Below are positions 38,303 to 47,467 of a stretch of 64,000 bases of DNA, in pieces. Numbering within the stretch: the first letter of the stretch is position 1; each line of letters begins with the position of its first letter. Origin of the DNA: Tenacibaculum sp. MAR_2010_89 (GTDB lineage Bacteria; Bacteroidota; Bacteroidia; Flavobacteriales; Flavobacteriaceae); NCBI RefSeq assembly GCF_900105985.1, contig NZ_FNUB01000005.1:2046001-2110000 (forward strand), read 5' to 3'. Made by a program: the position numbers and the translations under genes. Under the pieces are notes generated by a model, which was not told the DNA's origin, did not search any database, and saw only the letters and a list, made by a program, of their open reading frames with translations.

Positions 38303-38355
38303 TTAAAATACCAAGTAAACTAAAAATAAACCAAGTACATTAAAAATAGAATATC

Positions 38356-38856
38356 ATGAAAAAAATAATATTTATACTAGCATTTATCATAACATCAAGC
38401 ATATCATTTGGACAATCAATGTTCGATAAATTAGAAGATTTAGACGAAGTATCAGCTGTAGTAGTAACAAAAGATATGTTTGTTTTACTAGAGAAGTTTC
38501 CAGATGCAAAATCTGATGATATGGAAATATTTAACATGGCTAAAGGATTAAATGAGTTAAAGATATTTTCTACTGAAGATGGAAGTGTAGCTTCTAAAAT
38601 GGAAAGTATGGTAAATAAGGCTATTAAAAGTTCTAATTTAACTCAATTAATGCGTGTTAAAGATAAAAATTCACGAGTAAAAATTTATATTAAGGCAACA
38701 AAAAACAAAGAAATAGTTAGTGAAGTATTGATGTTTGTAAAAAACATGAATAAAGGAGGTGATAATAAATCAAGTTCTACGGTTATTTCATTATCTGGTG
38801 AAATAGATGTAAATAAGCTGTCAAAAATTGCCAATAAATACTCAAAAAATAAGTAG
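38356..38856 (+). CDS. DUF4252 domain-containing exported protein
   Basis: 166 residues with a signal peptide (1-19, ...SSISFGQ) followed by a DUF4252 domain: MFDKLEDLDEVSAVVVTKDMFVLL, MAKGLNELKIFSTED, and ISLSGEIDVNKLSKIANK at the end. DUF4252 proteins typically sit downstream of ECF sigma and anti-sigma genes in Flavobacteria. Molecular function is unknown. Probably periplasmic. Confidence 0.88.
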   Translation: MKKIIFILAFIITSSISFGQSMFDKLEDLDEVSAVVVTKDMFVLLEKFPDAKSDDMEIFNMAKGLNELKIFSTEDGSVASKMESMVNKAIKSSNLTQLMRVKDKNSRVKIYIKATKNKEIVSEVLMFVKNMNKGGDNKSSSTVISLSGEIDVNKLSKIANKYSKNK

Positions 38857-38922
38857 TAAAGATTAAAGGAGAGTTGAACTCTTAGTTCAACTTTCTTTTT
38901 CATTAATTTAAAAATTAAGAAC

Positions 38923-39462
38923 ATGAAAAAACTATATATATATTCCATAATGCTTTTTGCATTAGTAATTGTTTCTTGTAATAATAAAGAATCTTTACAA
39001 ACTTATTTAGTAGATAGTCAAGATAAAAAAGGTTTTATATCATTAGATATTCCAGCAAGTGTTGTACAATTAACTTCAGATAGTACTAGTGAAGAAGACA
39101 AAAAAGCTTACGAAAGTATTAGAAAAATAAACGTTACTGGATTACCGTATACTAATACTGACGATGCTACTTACGAGGCTGAGAAAAAAAAGATAAAAGA
39201 TATTTTAAGTAAATCATCTTATAAAAAGTTAATGAATTTTAAAAAAGATGGAATGAATGCAGCTATTTATTACTCAGGAGAGACTGATGCAATAGATGAG
39301 ATAGTTGCTTTAGGTTACGGTAAAAAATTAGGTGTTGGTATTGCTCGTATATTAGGAAAAGACATGAATCCTGCTAAAATTATGGACATGATGCAAAAAG
39401 CAAAAATTAATACTGATAATGTTAACCTAGATCAGTTTAAAATGATTTTTAAAGATAAATAA
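38923..39462 (+). CDS. DUF4252 domain-containing lipoprotein
   Basis: 179 residues with lipobox VIVSC(19). It is a divergent paralog of the preceding gene: it keeps the 'ASVVQL...', 'INVTGLPYTNTDD' and 'GVGIARILGKDMNPAKIMDMM' elements in the same order. Last gene of the sigma operon, ended by a strong terminator. One soluble and one lipid-anchored version of the same domain suggests that they work in different envelope compartments (inference). Confidence 0.82.
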   Translation: MKKLYIYSIMLFALVIVSCNNKESLQTYLVDSQDKKGFISLDIPASVVQLTSDSTSEEDKKAYESIRKINVTGLPYTNTDDATYEAEKKKIKDILSKSSYKKLMNFKKDGMNAAIYYSGETDAIDEIVALGYGKKLGVGIARILGKDMNPAKIMDMMQKAKINTDNVNLDQFKMIFKDK

Positions 39463-39483
39463 AAAATAAAACAAACTTTTTTT

Positions 39484-39511
39484 AACCATTATACTTCATT
39501 GTATAATGGTT
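39484..39511 (+). terminator. Terminator of the ECF sigma / DUF4252 operon
   Basis: Perfect 11-bp stem AACCATTATAC / GTATAATGGTT with a 6-nt loop and a T-run right after. Confidence 0.9.
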
Positions 39512-39636
39512 TTTTCTTTTTAACGGCTCATTAACAAGCCTAACGTCATATTTTCTTATTTTTGAAATTCCACAACTTTTTAATTACGGTATAATATTAC
39601 TAAAACGAAAAAGTTTAATTAGTTAAGAAAAAATTT

Positions 39637-42084
39637 ATGAAGTTTCAAAAACCGTTTATCCTCGTATTTTTATTTTTTTTTAAGATAACGCTAGTACAGT
39701 CTCAGGGAGTGTATAGAGCCGAGCATGAAAAAATACATGATATAATTCACACTAAATTAAAAGTTGATTTTAATTTTAAAGAGAAAACATTAAATGGTGA
39801 AGAATGGGTTACTTTAAAACCTCATTTTTATGATACTGATAGATTAATTTTAGATGCCAAAGCAATGATTATTCATTCTGTAATGTTGAATGATAAAAAA
39901 TTAAGTTATAATTATGATAATTATAAGTTAATTATTGATTTGCAACGCATGTATAAACGTGATGAAAAATTTACTGTTTATATAAAATATACAGCACAAC
40001 CAGAAAAAGTTAAACAAAAAGGAAGCGCTGCGATTACATCAGCAAAAGGGTTGTATTTTATAAATCCAACAGGTTTGGATAAAAATAAGCCTACACAGAT
40101 TTGGACACAAGGAGAAACTGAAGCAAGTAGTTGTTGGTTTCCAACCATTGATGCTCCGAATCAAAAAACTTCACAAGAAATTTATATAACTGTTCCTGGA
40201 AAGTTTGTTACACTATCCAATGGTAAATTAGAAAAACAGACAAAAAATAGTAATGGTACTAGAACAGATTATTGGAATTTTACACAAAAACATGCTCCTT
40301 ATTTATTTTTTATAGGGGTAGGGGAATATGAGGTTGTTAAGGATTCATATAAAAACATTCCAGTTAATTATTATGTAGAAAAAAAATACGCCCCATTTGC
40401 AAAACAGATTTTTGGAAATACACCAGAAATGCTGGCTTTTTTCTCAAAAGTTACAGGAATTGAATATCCTTGGAATAAATATGCTCAAATTATAGGAAGA
40501 GACTACGTAAGTGGAGCTATGGAAAATACAACAGCTGTAATTCATGGTGAGCAAGCATATCAAATGCCAGGGCAATTAATTGATGAGAATACACATGAAA
40601 ATACGATTGCTCATGAAGCTTTTCATCATTGGTTTGGAAATTTAGTAACTGCAGAAAGTTGGAGTAATTTAACAGTAAATGAAAGTTTTGCAAACTATAG
40701 TGAATATTTATGGCTGGCTCATAAATATGGTAAGAATGAAGCAGAAGCTCATTTATTAGAGGATAGAGAGGCGTATAAAAATGGACAAAATTTTGATAAA
40801 CATTTAGTGCGTTTTGACTATGATAGTAGAGAAGATATGTTTGATGCTGTTAGTTATAATAAAGGAGGGGCAATTTTACATATGTTAAAAAATTATTTAG
40901 GGAACGATGCTTTTTTTGAAGGGTTGAATAAATATTTATCACAAAATAAATACAAAACTGCAGAAGTACATCAATTACGTTTAGCTTTTGAAGAAGTTAG
41001 CGGAAAAGATTTGAATTGGTTTTTTAATCAATGGTATTTTAATAGTGGACATCCAAAATTAAACATATCTTATGATTATAATAAATTACGTAAAACAGTA
41101 ACTATTAATATTATCCAAGATCAAGCCAATGAGTTTAAATTCCCTTTAGCAATTGATATTTTTGAAGGAAGTAAAAAAACGCGTCATCAGGTTTTTGTTA
41201 CTGGTAAAGATGCCTCTTTTACCTTTCCATTTATAAAGCATCCTAACCTGATACAGATTAATTCTGATGGTGTTTTATTATGCGATATCATAGAGAATAA
41301 AATTTTAAGCGATTATATTCATCAGTTAAAATATGCTGAAAATTATGCTCATAAAAAGGAAGCTTTATTAGAGGTATCTAAAAGGCAAGATGATAAAAAA
41401 GCATTCAGAGCAATAGCAAATGCAATGAACGATGATTTTTATAAGATTAGGATTTTAGCTTTAGAGAATATTAATTTAATTAATAAATATTCAAAGAAAG
41501 CAGTAATAAACAAGATTAAACAAATAGCAATGCAAGACACTAAAACATTAGTGCAAGCGGCTGCTATAGAAACGTTAGGTAAATTAACTGATCTAGAATT
41601 AAAGCCCGCCTTTGAAAAAGGATTACAGAGTAAATCATATGCAGTTTTAGGAAAGTCATTAGTGGCAATGTATTATGTTGATAAGCAACTAGCAATACAA
41701 AAATCAAAAACATTACCATTAGAAGTCAAAAAGATAATAGCAACTCCTTTAACACGTATATATTTAGAAGAAAATGATGAAGATGAATTAAATTTTATTG
41801 CAAGTAATGTAATGTCGGGCATGTTTTTGAGTCAAAATAAAAAGATTCAATCATTATATAAAAAAGCATATGATAAAATAGCTAAGAGTAATAACTTTAA
41901 TGCAATACAAAATTTATCAAATGATATTGTAGCAAAAGGAATACAGTATAAACAATATAGTTTTGATAAGGTAGGAGTTAATTTATTACGTCAAATGGTT
42001 CAGATGCAGAAAAAAGAAAATCATACTAATAAGCATCAAAATATAGAGGTTATTAAAACAGCAATGGCTAAATTATTAGAGTAA
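39637..42084 (+). CDS. M1 family metallo-aminopeptidase, exported
   Basis: 815 residues with a signal peptide (about 1-22). N-terminal beta domain; exopeptidase motif GAMEN (about 291, YVSGAMENTTAVIH); zinc site HEAFHHWFG with the third ligand in NESFANYSEYLW. The catalytic Tyr is probably in AVSYNKGG. The C-terminal 270 residues look like HEAT repeats (KKAVINKIKQIAMQDTKTLVQAAAIETLGKL), as in leukotriene-A4-hydrolase-like M1 enzymes. It probably trims oligopeptides in the periplasm. Confidence 0.94.
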   Translation: MKFQKPFILVFLFFFKITLVQSQGVYRAEHEKIHDIIHTKLKVDFNFKEKTLNGEEWVTLKPHFYDTDRLILDAKAMIIHSVMLNDKKLSYNYDNYKLIIDLQRMYKRDEKFTVYIKYTAQPEKVKQKGSAAITSAKGLYFINPTGLDKNKPTQIWTQGETEASSCWFPTIDAPNQKTSQEIYITVPGKFVTLSNGKLEKQTKNSNGTRTDYWNFTQKHAPYLFFIGVGEYEVVKDSYKNIPVNYYVEKKYAPFAKQIFGNTPEMLAFFSKVTGIEYPWNKYAQIIGRDYVSGAMENTTAVIHGEQAYQMPGQLIDENTHENTIAHEAFHHWFGNLVTAESWSNLTVNESFANYSEYLWLAHKYGKNEAEAHLLEDREAYKNGQNFDKHLVRFDYDSREDMFDAVSYNKGGAILHMLKNYLGNDAFFEGLNKYLSQNKYKTAEVHQLRLAFEEVSGKDLNWFFNQWYFNSGHPKLNISYDYNKLRKTVTINIIQDQANEFKFPLAIDIFEGSKKTRHQVFVTGKDASFTFPFIKHPNLIQINSDGVLLCDIIENKILSDYIHQLKYAENYAHKKEALLEVSKRQDDKKAFRAIANAMNDDFYKIRILALENINLINKYSKKAVINKIKQIAMQDTKTLVQAAAIETLGKLTDLELKPAFEKGLQSKSYAVLGKSLVAMYYVDKQLAIQKSKTLPLEVKKIIATPLTRIYLEENDEDELNFIASNVMSGMFLSQNKKIQSLYKKAYDKIAKSNNFNAIQNLSNDIVAKGIQYKQYSFDKVGVNLLRQMVQMQKKENHTNKHQNIEVIKTAMAKLLE

Positions 42085-42151
42085 TTAAAGTTGTGATTTT
42101 ATAAAAATGAGTATTTGAATCTGAAAAAATTAATAAAATAAAAGTTAATAA

Positions 42152-42775
42152 ATGAAAGGTTTAAAATTAGTTGTAGCATTTTTAGTATTGGCAGTTTTCT
42201 TTAGTTTTAAAGAAAAAGCTCCTAAAAAGGTAATTAAAGAAACTCAAAAATTAGAAGTAGCATATTTTGCTAGTGGTTGTTTTTGGTGTGTTGAGGCAGT
42301 ATTTGAAAGTGTAAAGGGAGTAGAAGAAGCAGTTTCTGGTTATTCAGGAGGTTTTACTAAAAATCCAACATATCAAAAGATAGGAACAGGTAGAACTGGA
42401 CATGCAGAAGCGGTGGCTGTTTATTACAATCCTAAAAAAGTAAGTTTTAAAACTTTAGTAACTGTTTTTTATGGTTCTCATAATCCAACAACCGTTAATG
42501 GACAACATCCTGATTATGGATCACAGTATAGGTCTATTGCTTTTTATAAAAATCAAGGTGAAAAGGAAATAATAGAAAACGCAATTAAAAAATTAAACAA
42601 AGAGGTTTATAATGGTAAAATAGCTACCGAAGTAACAAAATTTAAGAAGTTTTATAAGGCTGAAGAATACCATCAAAATTATGAACGATTACATCCTGAA
42701 AATTCTTATGTAAAGAACGTTTCTATACCAAGGTTAAATCGATTTAAAAGAAAATTTCCTCATTTATTAAAATAA
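42152..42775 (+). CDS. msrA: Exported peptide-methionine (S)-S-oxide reductase MsrA
   Basis: 207 residues with an N-terminal membrane or signal segment (4-18). The active-site motif SGCFWCVEAVFES has catalytic C43, with C46 nearby. TGHAEAVAVYYNP and HNPTTVNGQHPDYGSQYRS are also diagnostic. Complements the exported MsrB at 5460, so methionine-oxide repair outside the cytosol seems to be complete in this organism. Followed by a bidirectional terminator. Confidence 0.95.
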   Translation: MKGLKLVVAFLVLAVFFSFKEKAPKKVIKETQKLEVAYFASGCFWCVEAVFESVKGVEEAVSGYSGGFTKNPTYQKIGTGRTGHAEAVAVYYNPKKVSFKTLVTVFYGSHNPTTVNGQHPDYGSQYRSIAFYKNQGEKEIIENAIKKLNKEVYNGKIATEVTKFKKFYKAEEYHQNYERLHPENSYVKNVSIPRLNRFKRKFPHLLK

Positions 42776-42794
42776 TACCTAAAAGTAAATCATA

Positions 42795-42836
42795 AAAAAC
42801 AGCCATTACAAATATATTTGTAATGGCTGTTTTTTA
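42795..42836. terminator. Bidirectional terminator between msrA and DUF2147 gene
   Basis: Long stem AACAGCCATTACAAA / TTTGTAATGGCTGTT with A-run and T-run on its outer sides, between convergent genes. Confidence 0.88.
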
Positions 42837-42854
42837 ATAATGAATAAAATAGTA

Positions 42855-43280
42855 TTATTTTTTTCTATACCAATAAGCGGTTCTTCCAAGTAAAGAAAAG
42901 CCAATGTACCCTCTAATTTTAAGCTTGTTTTTATCTTCTAGTTTAATGTAACATTTGTATTCTTTTCCATTTTTTGGGTCTAGAATTTTCCCACCATTCC
43001 ATTCTTTTCCATCCTTTTTTAAACCAGATAAAATATTCATGCCTAAAATAGCTTTGTTTTTTTGTTTACCAGTACATTTATCACAAACTGCAGTTTGCCT
43101 GTTTTGATCAGTAATTTCAATAATTTTAGCATATGCTTTTCCATCTTTTTGATAAACCTCAATAACACTATCTACCTTGTTTGTTTCTTCATCTCTATTT
43201 TCCCATTTACCAAAAATAGATTGAGCATTAATGTTTGTGAATATTAAGGTTAAAATAAAAGTAAGAAGTAATTTTTTCAT
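42855..43280 (-). CDS. DUF2147 domain-containing exported protein
   Basis: About 141 residues from the ATG at 43280 (MKKLLLTFILTLIFTNINAQ signal peptide). A TTG-initiated 10-residue extension is unlikely. The domain shows IFGKWENRDEETNKVDSVIEVYQKDGKAYAKI, CDKCTGKQKNKAILGMNILSGLKKDG and GGKILDPKNGKEYKCYIKLEDKNKLKIRGYIG, the DUF2147 lipocalin-like pattern. Cys 63 and Cys 66 form a CxxC. Secreted or periplasmic; role unknown. Confidence 0.9.
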   Translation of the reverse strand: MKKLLLTFILTLIFTNINAQSIFGKWENRDEETNKVDSVIEVYQKDGKAYAKIIEITDQNRQTAVCDKCTGKQKNKAILGMNILSGLKKDGKEWNGGKILDPKNGKEYKCYIKLEDKNKLKIRGYIGFSLLGRTAYWYRKK

Positions 43281-43350
43281 TTTTATATGTTTATTATAAG
43301 TGTTATGCAAATACTATACCTTAAAAGGGCTGTAGTTTTTTATGTTTTAT

Positions 43351-43806
43351 TTAATTTTTCATTAGTAATAGTAATGAGCAGGTAAAAGCTATGAATTCAA
43401 AAAAAATTCTACTCCAATGCCAATTCCCCCATTTTATTAACTCTTTTTGAAGTTTTTTATTATCTATACTTCTTTCTGAAAAACTCTTATTAGTTTTTCG
43501 AAAATACAAAAAATAGGTTAGAAAAAAAGCTATTGTAGAAAAGCCCATTACTCCTAATAAAAGATTGTTTTTATTTGTTTGACAAAAAATATGAACAATA
43601 ATAGTAATTAAAGGAACAAATACTGCTGCGATAGTTAATGGAGCAAAAAAATGATGAATTTTTTTACCATAGACTTTATGTAATTCAAAGAAGTCATTTT
43701 CTTTCAAATTTTTCCAGTAGGGAACTAAAAGAAAGGCTTCTGCAATTTGAGCTCCTAGAAAGATGCCTAATATTCCACTAGATAATAATAGAAGTACTAC
43801 CATCAT
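43351..43806 (-). CDS. DUF1772-like four-helix membrane protein
   Basis: 151 residues with four hydrophobic segments (about 2-26, 50-72, 82-100 and 130-149) and the conserved AQIAEAFLLVPYWKNL and WGNWHWSRIFFEF elements resembling the DUF1772 (anthrone-oxygenase-like) family. Start at 43806, or at 43803 where a second ATG follows directly. Function not established. It may be co-regulated with the nearby Crp-family gene. Confidence 0.6.
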   Translation of the reverse strand: MMVVLLLLSSGILGIFLGAQIAEAFLLVPYWKNLKENDFFELHKVYGKKIHHFFAPLTIAAVFVPLITIIVHIFCQTNKNNLLLGVMGFSTIAFFLTYFLYFRKTNKSFSERSIDNKKLQKELIKWGNWHWSRIFFEFIAFTCSLLLLMKN

Positions 43807-44001
43807 TTAAGATTTTTGGTTTTTAAATTTCTATAAAAAATATGTGTTTTAAAATTAATGAGTTTTGTTTGAGTTACACTTAAATAATATTTATTAAGAT
43901 TAGTAGGTGATAAATACTTCATATTAGTAATTGTTTTTAAATTTATGATAGAACAAAATTGGACCACCTTTTTATCTATTTCAATTACATATGTACATAA
44001 A

Positions 44002-44577
44002 TCACAATTGAAGGATTTTTTTTCTAATCCTACTTAATTGAGTTGCAGATATTCCTAAATATGAAGCAATATAATATTGAGGAATTAAAGCTTCAAGAGA
44101 AGGGAATTCTTTTCTTAGAATTAAGTATCGCTTATCAGCGTCAAGCAGAGCCATTTCTATTTCTTTTTTTTCTTTTTCTAAAAAATAAAGTTCCGCTATT
44201 TTTCTACCCAACCGTTCTATTTCATGGAAGTCGTTGTATAACCCTTCAATTCTTTCATAATCTGCTACGAGAATCTTGCAATCAGTTAATGCTTGTTGGG
44301 CAATAGTATTTGGTTGCTTGAGAAGTAATGATGTGTAAGCACCAATTATAGAAGGCCCAATAAAAAATTGTTTATTATATTCTTTTCCTTTTTCATTAAA
44401 AAAAAATGCTCGTACAATCCCTTCTTGTAAGAAGCCAATTTTACGAGCATACTCTCCCTCACGAACAAAAAAATCCTTTTTTTGTAATTGAAGTGGAGTA
44501 AAACATTTCTCTAGTTCTCGAAATACATTTTCATTTAGGTAACTAATATTGTTTATATACTCTTTAAGTTTATTCAT
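44002..44577 (-). CDS. Crp/Fnr family transcriptional regulator
   Basis: 191 residues. Cyclic-nucleotide-binding-like domain (about 20-130, REGEYARKIGFLQEGIVRAFFFNEKGKEYNKQFF) and C-terminal helix-turn-helix (IPQYYIASYLGISATQLSRIRKKI). It lacks the Arg/Ser pair of true cAMP-binding Crp in the phosphate-binding cassette as far as I can see, so the effector is unknown. Similar in type to the regulator at 60939. Confidence 0.88.
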   Translation of the reverse strand: MNKLKEYINNISYLNENVFRELEKCFTPLQLQKKDFFVREGEYARKIGFLQEGIVRAFFFNEKGKEYNKQFFIGPSIIGAYTSLLLKQPNTIAQQALTDCKILVADYERIEGLYNDFHEIERLGRKIAELYFLEKEKKEIEMALLDADKRYLILRKEFPSLEALIPQYYIASYLGISATQLSRIRKKILQL

Positions 44578-44604
44578 TTTAAGTGATTACTTTAAAAAGT
44601 ACCC

Positions 44605-45132
44605 TTAATCATACTGGGCATCAAAATTGTCGTCCCATTTTTTTTGTACTCTCATTACCTGTTCAATAATGTCTCTAGCACAACCTTCACCACCTTTTTT
44701 ATCTGAAATATATTTAGCTACTTGCTGAATTTCTCTAGCACCATCACTAGGGCTACATGGCATTCCTACAAGTTTCATAACAGGATAATCAGGAATGTCA
44801 TCACCCATGTATAGCACATTTTCAGATTTCAAATGGTATTTATTAACCAATTCGTTGTACTGTTCAGTTTTATTATGAGCACCTAAGTAAATATCAGTAA
44901 TACCAAGATTTGATAACCTGGTTCTAACACCTTCATTTTTTCCTCCAGAAATAATACAAACTCTAAAACCAGCCTTTACTGCTGCTTTTAAAGCATAGCC
45001 ATCTTTTATATTCATATTTCTAATTAATTGCCCATCAGGCATAACGGTAACAATTCCATTAGTTAACACTCCGTCAACATCAAAAATTAATGTATCAATT
45101 TGAGGTAGTATTTCTTTATAACTTTTTTCCAT
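44605..45132 (-). CDS. KdsC-like HAD phosphatase (3-deoxy-D-manno-octulosonate 8-phosphate phosphatase type)
   Basis: 175 residues, a minimal C0-type HAD protein. Motif I is IFDVDGVLTNG (about 17-25), motif II is CIISGGKN, and motif IV is GDDIPDYPVMKLVGMPCSPSDG. This pattern is the KdsC signature, which releases phosphate in Kdo synthesis for lipopolysaccharide. YrbI-like paralogs exist, so specificity is inferred. It overlaps the DUF2520 gene by 17 bp, a common pairing in Flavobacteria. Confidence 0.88.
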   Translation of the reverse strand: MEKSYKEILPQIDTLIFDVDGVLTNGIVTVMPDGQLIRNMNIKDGYALKAAVKAGFRVCIISGGKNEGVRTRLSNLGITDIYLGAHNKTEQYNELVNKYHLKSENVLYMGDDIPDYPVMKLVGMPCSPSDGAREIQQVAKYISDKKGGEGCARDIIEQVMRVQKKWDDNFDAQYD

Positions 45133-45868
45133 TTATAATTGACTCTGTTAATATTGTATAAATTTCTTGTTGTTTATTAGTAAGCAAATCTAAGTGATTT
45201 TTTATTGTTTTGGTATCATTTCTTTTAGCTGGCCCTGTTTGGGCATCTTCAGGAGAAAGCGATTGAATTTTTAAAGCTGTTTCTTTAATTAATGGATATA
45301 AAACTTCAAAAGGAACATCATATTTACTACAAATGTCATTACCTATTGTATATAAGTGGTTAACAAAATTATTTACAAATACAGCTGCTACATGTAAATG
45401 CTTTCTTTGTTCAGAATTTATGAAATATATTTTTTTACCTATAGATAAAGCTAGTGTTTCTAAAGTTTTTAAATCGTCTTTATTTTCAGCTTCTAGGCAA
45501 AAAGGAATAGTATCAAAATCTACTTTTTTATCTTTTGAAAAACTTTGCAATAAATAAAAAACACCTTTTCTTCCACTGTTATTCAATGAGTTTATAGAAA
45601 CACTTCCTGATGTATGTACAACTAAACCTTTTGTTTTTATTTTTGAAGAAATTGTACCAATGGCATTATCAGAAACTGCAATAATGTATATATCAGCTTC
45701 TTTTAACAACTCTATATTATTTGTTATAGAAACATGGTTTTTTAAGTGAGTTATTTTTGTTATATCTCTAGCATATACTTGAATTAATTGAATATCAGTT
45801 TTTGGTAGTAAAATATCTATTAAATGGCTAGCAACATTTCCAGCTCCAAGAATAACAACTTTAATCAT
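45116..45868 (-). CDS. Rossmann-like / DUF2520 domain protein
   Basis: 250 residues. The N-terminal dinucleotide-binding fold has VVILGAGNVASHLIDILL and YIIAVSDNAIGTISSKI. The C-terminal DUF2520 helical domain has HLHVAAVFVNNFVNHLYTIG and LYPLIKETALKIQSLSPEDAQTGPAKRND. It resembles 6-phosphogluconate-dehydrogenase-fold reductases such as the F420-dependent oxidoreductase group. Activity unproven. First gene of a two-gene unit with the KdsC-like gene. Confidence 0.88.
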   Translation of the reverse strand: MIKVVILGAGNVASHLIDILLPKTDIQLIQVYARDITKITHLKNHVSITNNIELLKEADIYIIAVSDNAIGTISSKIKTKGLVVHTSGSVSINSLNNSGRKGVFYLLQSFSKDKKVDFDTIPFCLEAENKDDLKTLETLALSIGKKIYFINSEQRKHLHVAAVFVNNFVNHLYTIGNDICSKYDVPFEVLYPLIKETALKIQSLSPEDAQTGPAKRNDTKTIKNHLDLLTNKQQEIYTILTESIINGKKL

Positions 45869-45971
45869 AAAAGCGAAGATATTGATTTTATCTAAAGACC
45901 TTTGTTATTTTTTTTGCATATTTGCCATATGATTGTTTAAGTTTTACTTCGTACATACCTATTTAAAATAG

Positions 45972-45991
45972 AACCTTGTAAATACAAGGTT
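45972..45991. promoter_or_regulatory. Perfect 9-bp inverted repeat upstream of the MATE gene (candidate operator)
   Basis: AACCTTGTA-AA-TACAAGGTT, 29 bp before the MATE start codon at 46021. No T-run follows, so terminator function is unlikely. It has the size and symmetry of a dimeric repressor site. It also lies downstream of the DUF2520 start on the other strand. Confidence 0.45.
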
Positions 45992-46020
45992 TATAATATT
46001 ACGTTTAAAACAATATTAAA

Positions 46021-47430
46021 ATGACTGAAAACAATCAAACTTCAAAACAGAATATATTTTCACTTTTTAAAGATGCTGTACTAGGAAGACAGCAAGATTT
46101 TACACAAGGAAGCATTAAAAAAGCAGTTTTTATGTTAGCTATCCCTATGATACTTGAAATGCTAATGGAATCTATTTTTGCTTTAGTAGATATTATTTAT
46201 GTATCAAGAGTAAGTGTAAACGCTGTAGCTACTGTTGGTCTTACAGAATCGGTATTAACACTAGTTTATGCAGTAGCAATAGGTTTAAGTATGGCAGCAA
46301 CTGCTTTAATAGCAAGAAGAACTGGAGAAAAAGATAGTGTAGGGGCAAATCAAACTGCTGTTCAAGTTATTTTTTTAGGTATAGGAATATCTATATTAAT
46401 TAGTATTTTAGGAATTGTATACCCAAAAGAAATTTTAGCTTTAATGGGAGGTGAACCAAATTTAATAGAAGAAGGTTTTGGTTATACTAGAGTATTATTA
46501 GGTGGGAATATTACAGTGATGTTACTTTTTTTAATTAATGCCATATTTAGAGGAGCTGGGAATGCTTCTATTGCTATGTGGACGTTGATTTTATCTAATG
46601 GGTTAAATATAATTTTAGATCCTATTTTTATTTTTGGATTAGGCCCTATACCTGCTTATGGGGTTGAAGGAGCTGCAATTGCTACTACAATTGGAAGGGG
46701 AGTAGCAGTAATAACTCAACTGTTAATTTTATTTTATGGAAAGGGAAAAATAAAATTAGTTATAAAAGATTTAGTATTAAATATAGCTTTAATTTTTAAT
46801 ATTATAAAAGTTTCACTTGGAGGTATTGGTCAATTTATTATAGGAACTTCAAGTTGGGTGTTTTTGATGAGAATAATGTCGGAATTTGGAAGTGAAGTGT
46901 TAGCAGGATATACCATTGCTATTAGGATCATGATGTTTACATTAATGCCAGCTTGGGGAATGAGTAATGCAGCTGCAACATTAGTAGGGCAAAATTTAGG
47001 TGCAAATAAACCTGATAGAGCTGAAAAGTCAGTTTGGATTACGAGTAAATATTGTGCTTATTTTATGGGAATTGTATCTGTAGTGTATATACTTTTTGCA
47101 TCTACTTTTTTAGAATGGTTTTCTAATAATCCTGAAGTAGTTAGTAATGGGGCTTTATGTTTACAAGTAATAGCAGCTGGTTATATTGCTTATGCTTATG
47201 GTATGGTAGTAATTCAATCTTTTAATGGTTCAGGAGATACAAAAACACCAACATTAATAAATTTTGGTTGTTTCTGGTTGTTTCAACTTCCATTTGCTTA
47301 TTTAATGGCAATTACATTTGATTTTGGTCCTCAAGGGGTATTTTGGGCAATTACATTGGCTGAGGTTTTAATAGCAATTATAGGTATATTACTTTTCAAA
47401 AAAGGAAAATGGAAAACAGTGAAGGTATAA
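46021..47430 (+). CDS. MATE family efflux transporter
   Basis: 469 residues, about 12 transmembrane helices in two homologous halves. MATE signatures are AIPMILEMLMESIFALVDIIYVSRV, NAIFRGAGNASIAMW, NIILDPIFIFGLGPIPAYGVEGAAIATTIG and the second-half GGIGQFIIGTSSWVFLMRIM, followed by VIQSFNGSGDTKTPT. It exports cationic drugs or metabolites by Na+ or H+ antiport. A palindrome just upstream suggests repressor control. Confidence 0.94.
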   Translation: MTENNQTSKQNIFSLFKDAVLGRQQDFTQGSIKKAVFMLAIPMILEMLMESIFALVDIIYVSRVSVNAVATVGLTESVLTLVYAVAIGLSMAATALIARRTGEKDSVGANQTAVQVIFLGIGISILISILGIVYPKEILALMGGEPNLIEEGFGYTRVLLGGNITVMLLFLINAIFRGAGNASIAMWTLILSNGLNIILDPIFIFGLGPIPAYGVEGAAIATTIGRGVAVITQLLILFYGKGKIKLVIKDLVLNIALIFNIIKVSLGGIGQFIIGTSSWVFLMRIMSEFGSEVLAGYTIAIRIMMFTLMPAWGMSNAAATLVGQNLGANKPDRAEKSVWITSKYCAYFMGIVSVVYILFASTFLEWFSNNPEVVSNGALCLQVIAAGYIAYAYGMVVIQSFNGSGDTKTPTLINFGCFWLFQLPFAYLMAITFDFGPQGVFWAITLAEVLIAIIGILLFKKGKWKTVKV

Positions 47431-47467
47431 GGTAGTTTTTGTAACTTTAGCTACTAAAGTTTTTCAA

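Noticed and set aside
43062..44306. Plus-strand frames opposite the DUF2147 and Crp-family genes
   Set aside because: Antisense to recognised genes, composition typical of reverse-complement frames.
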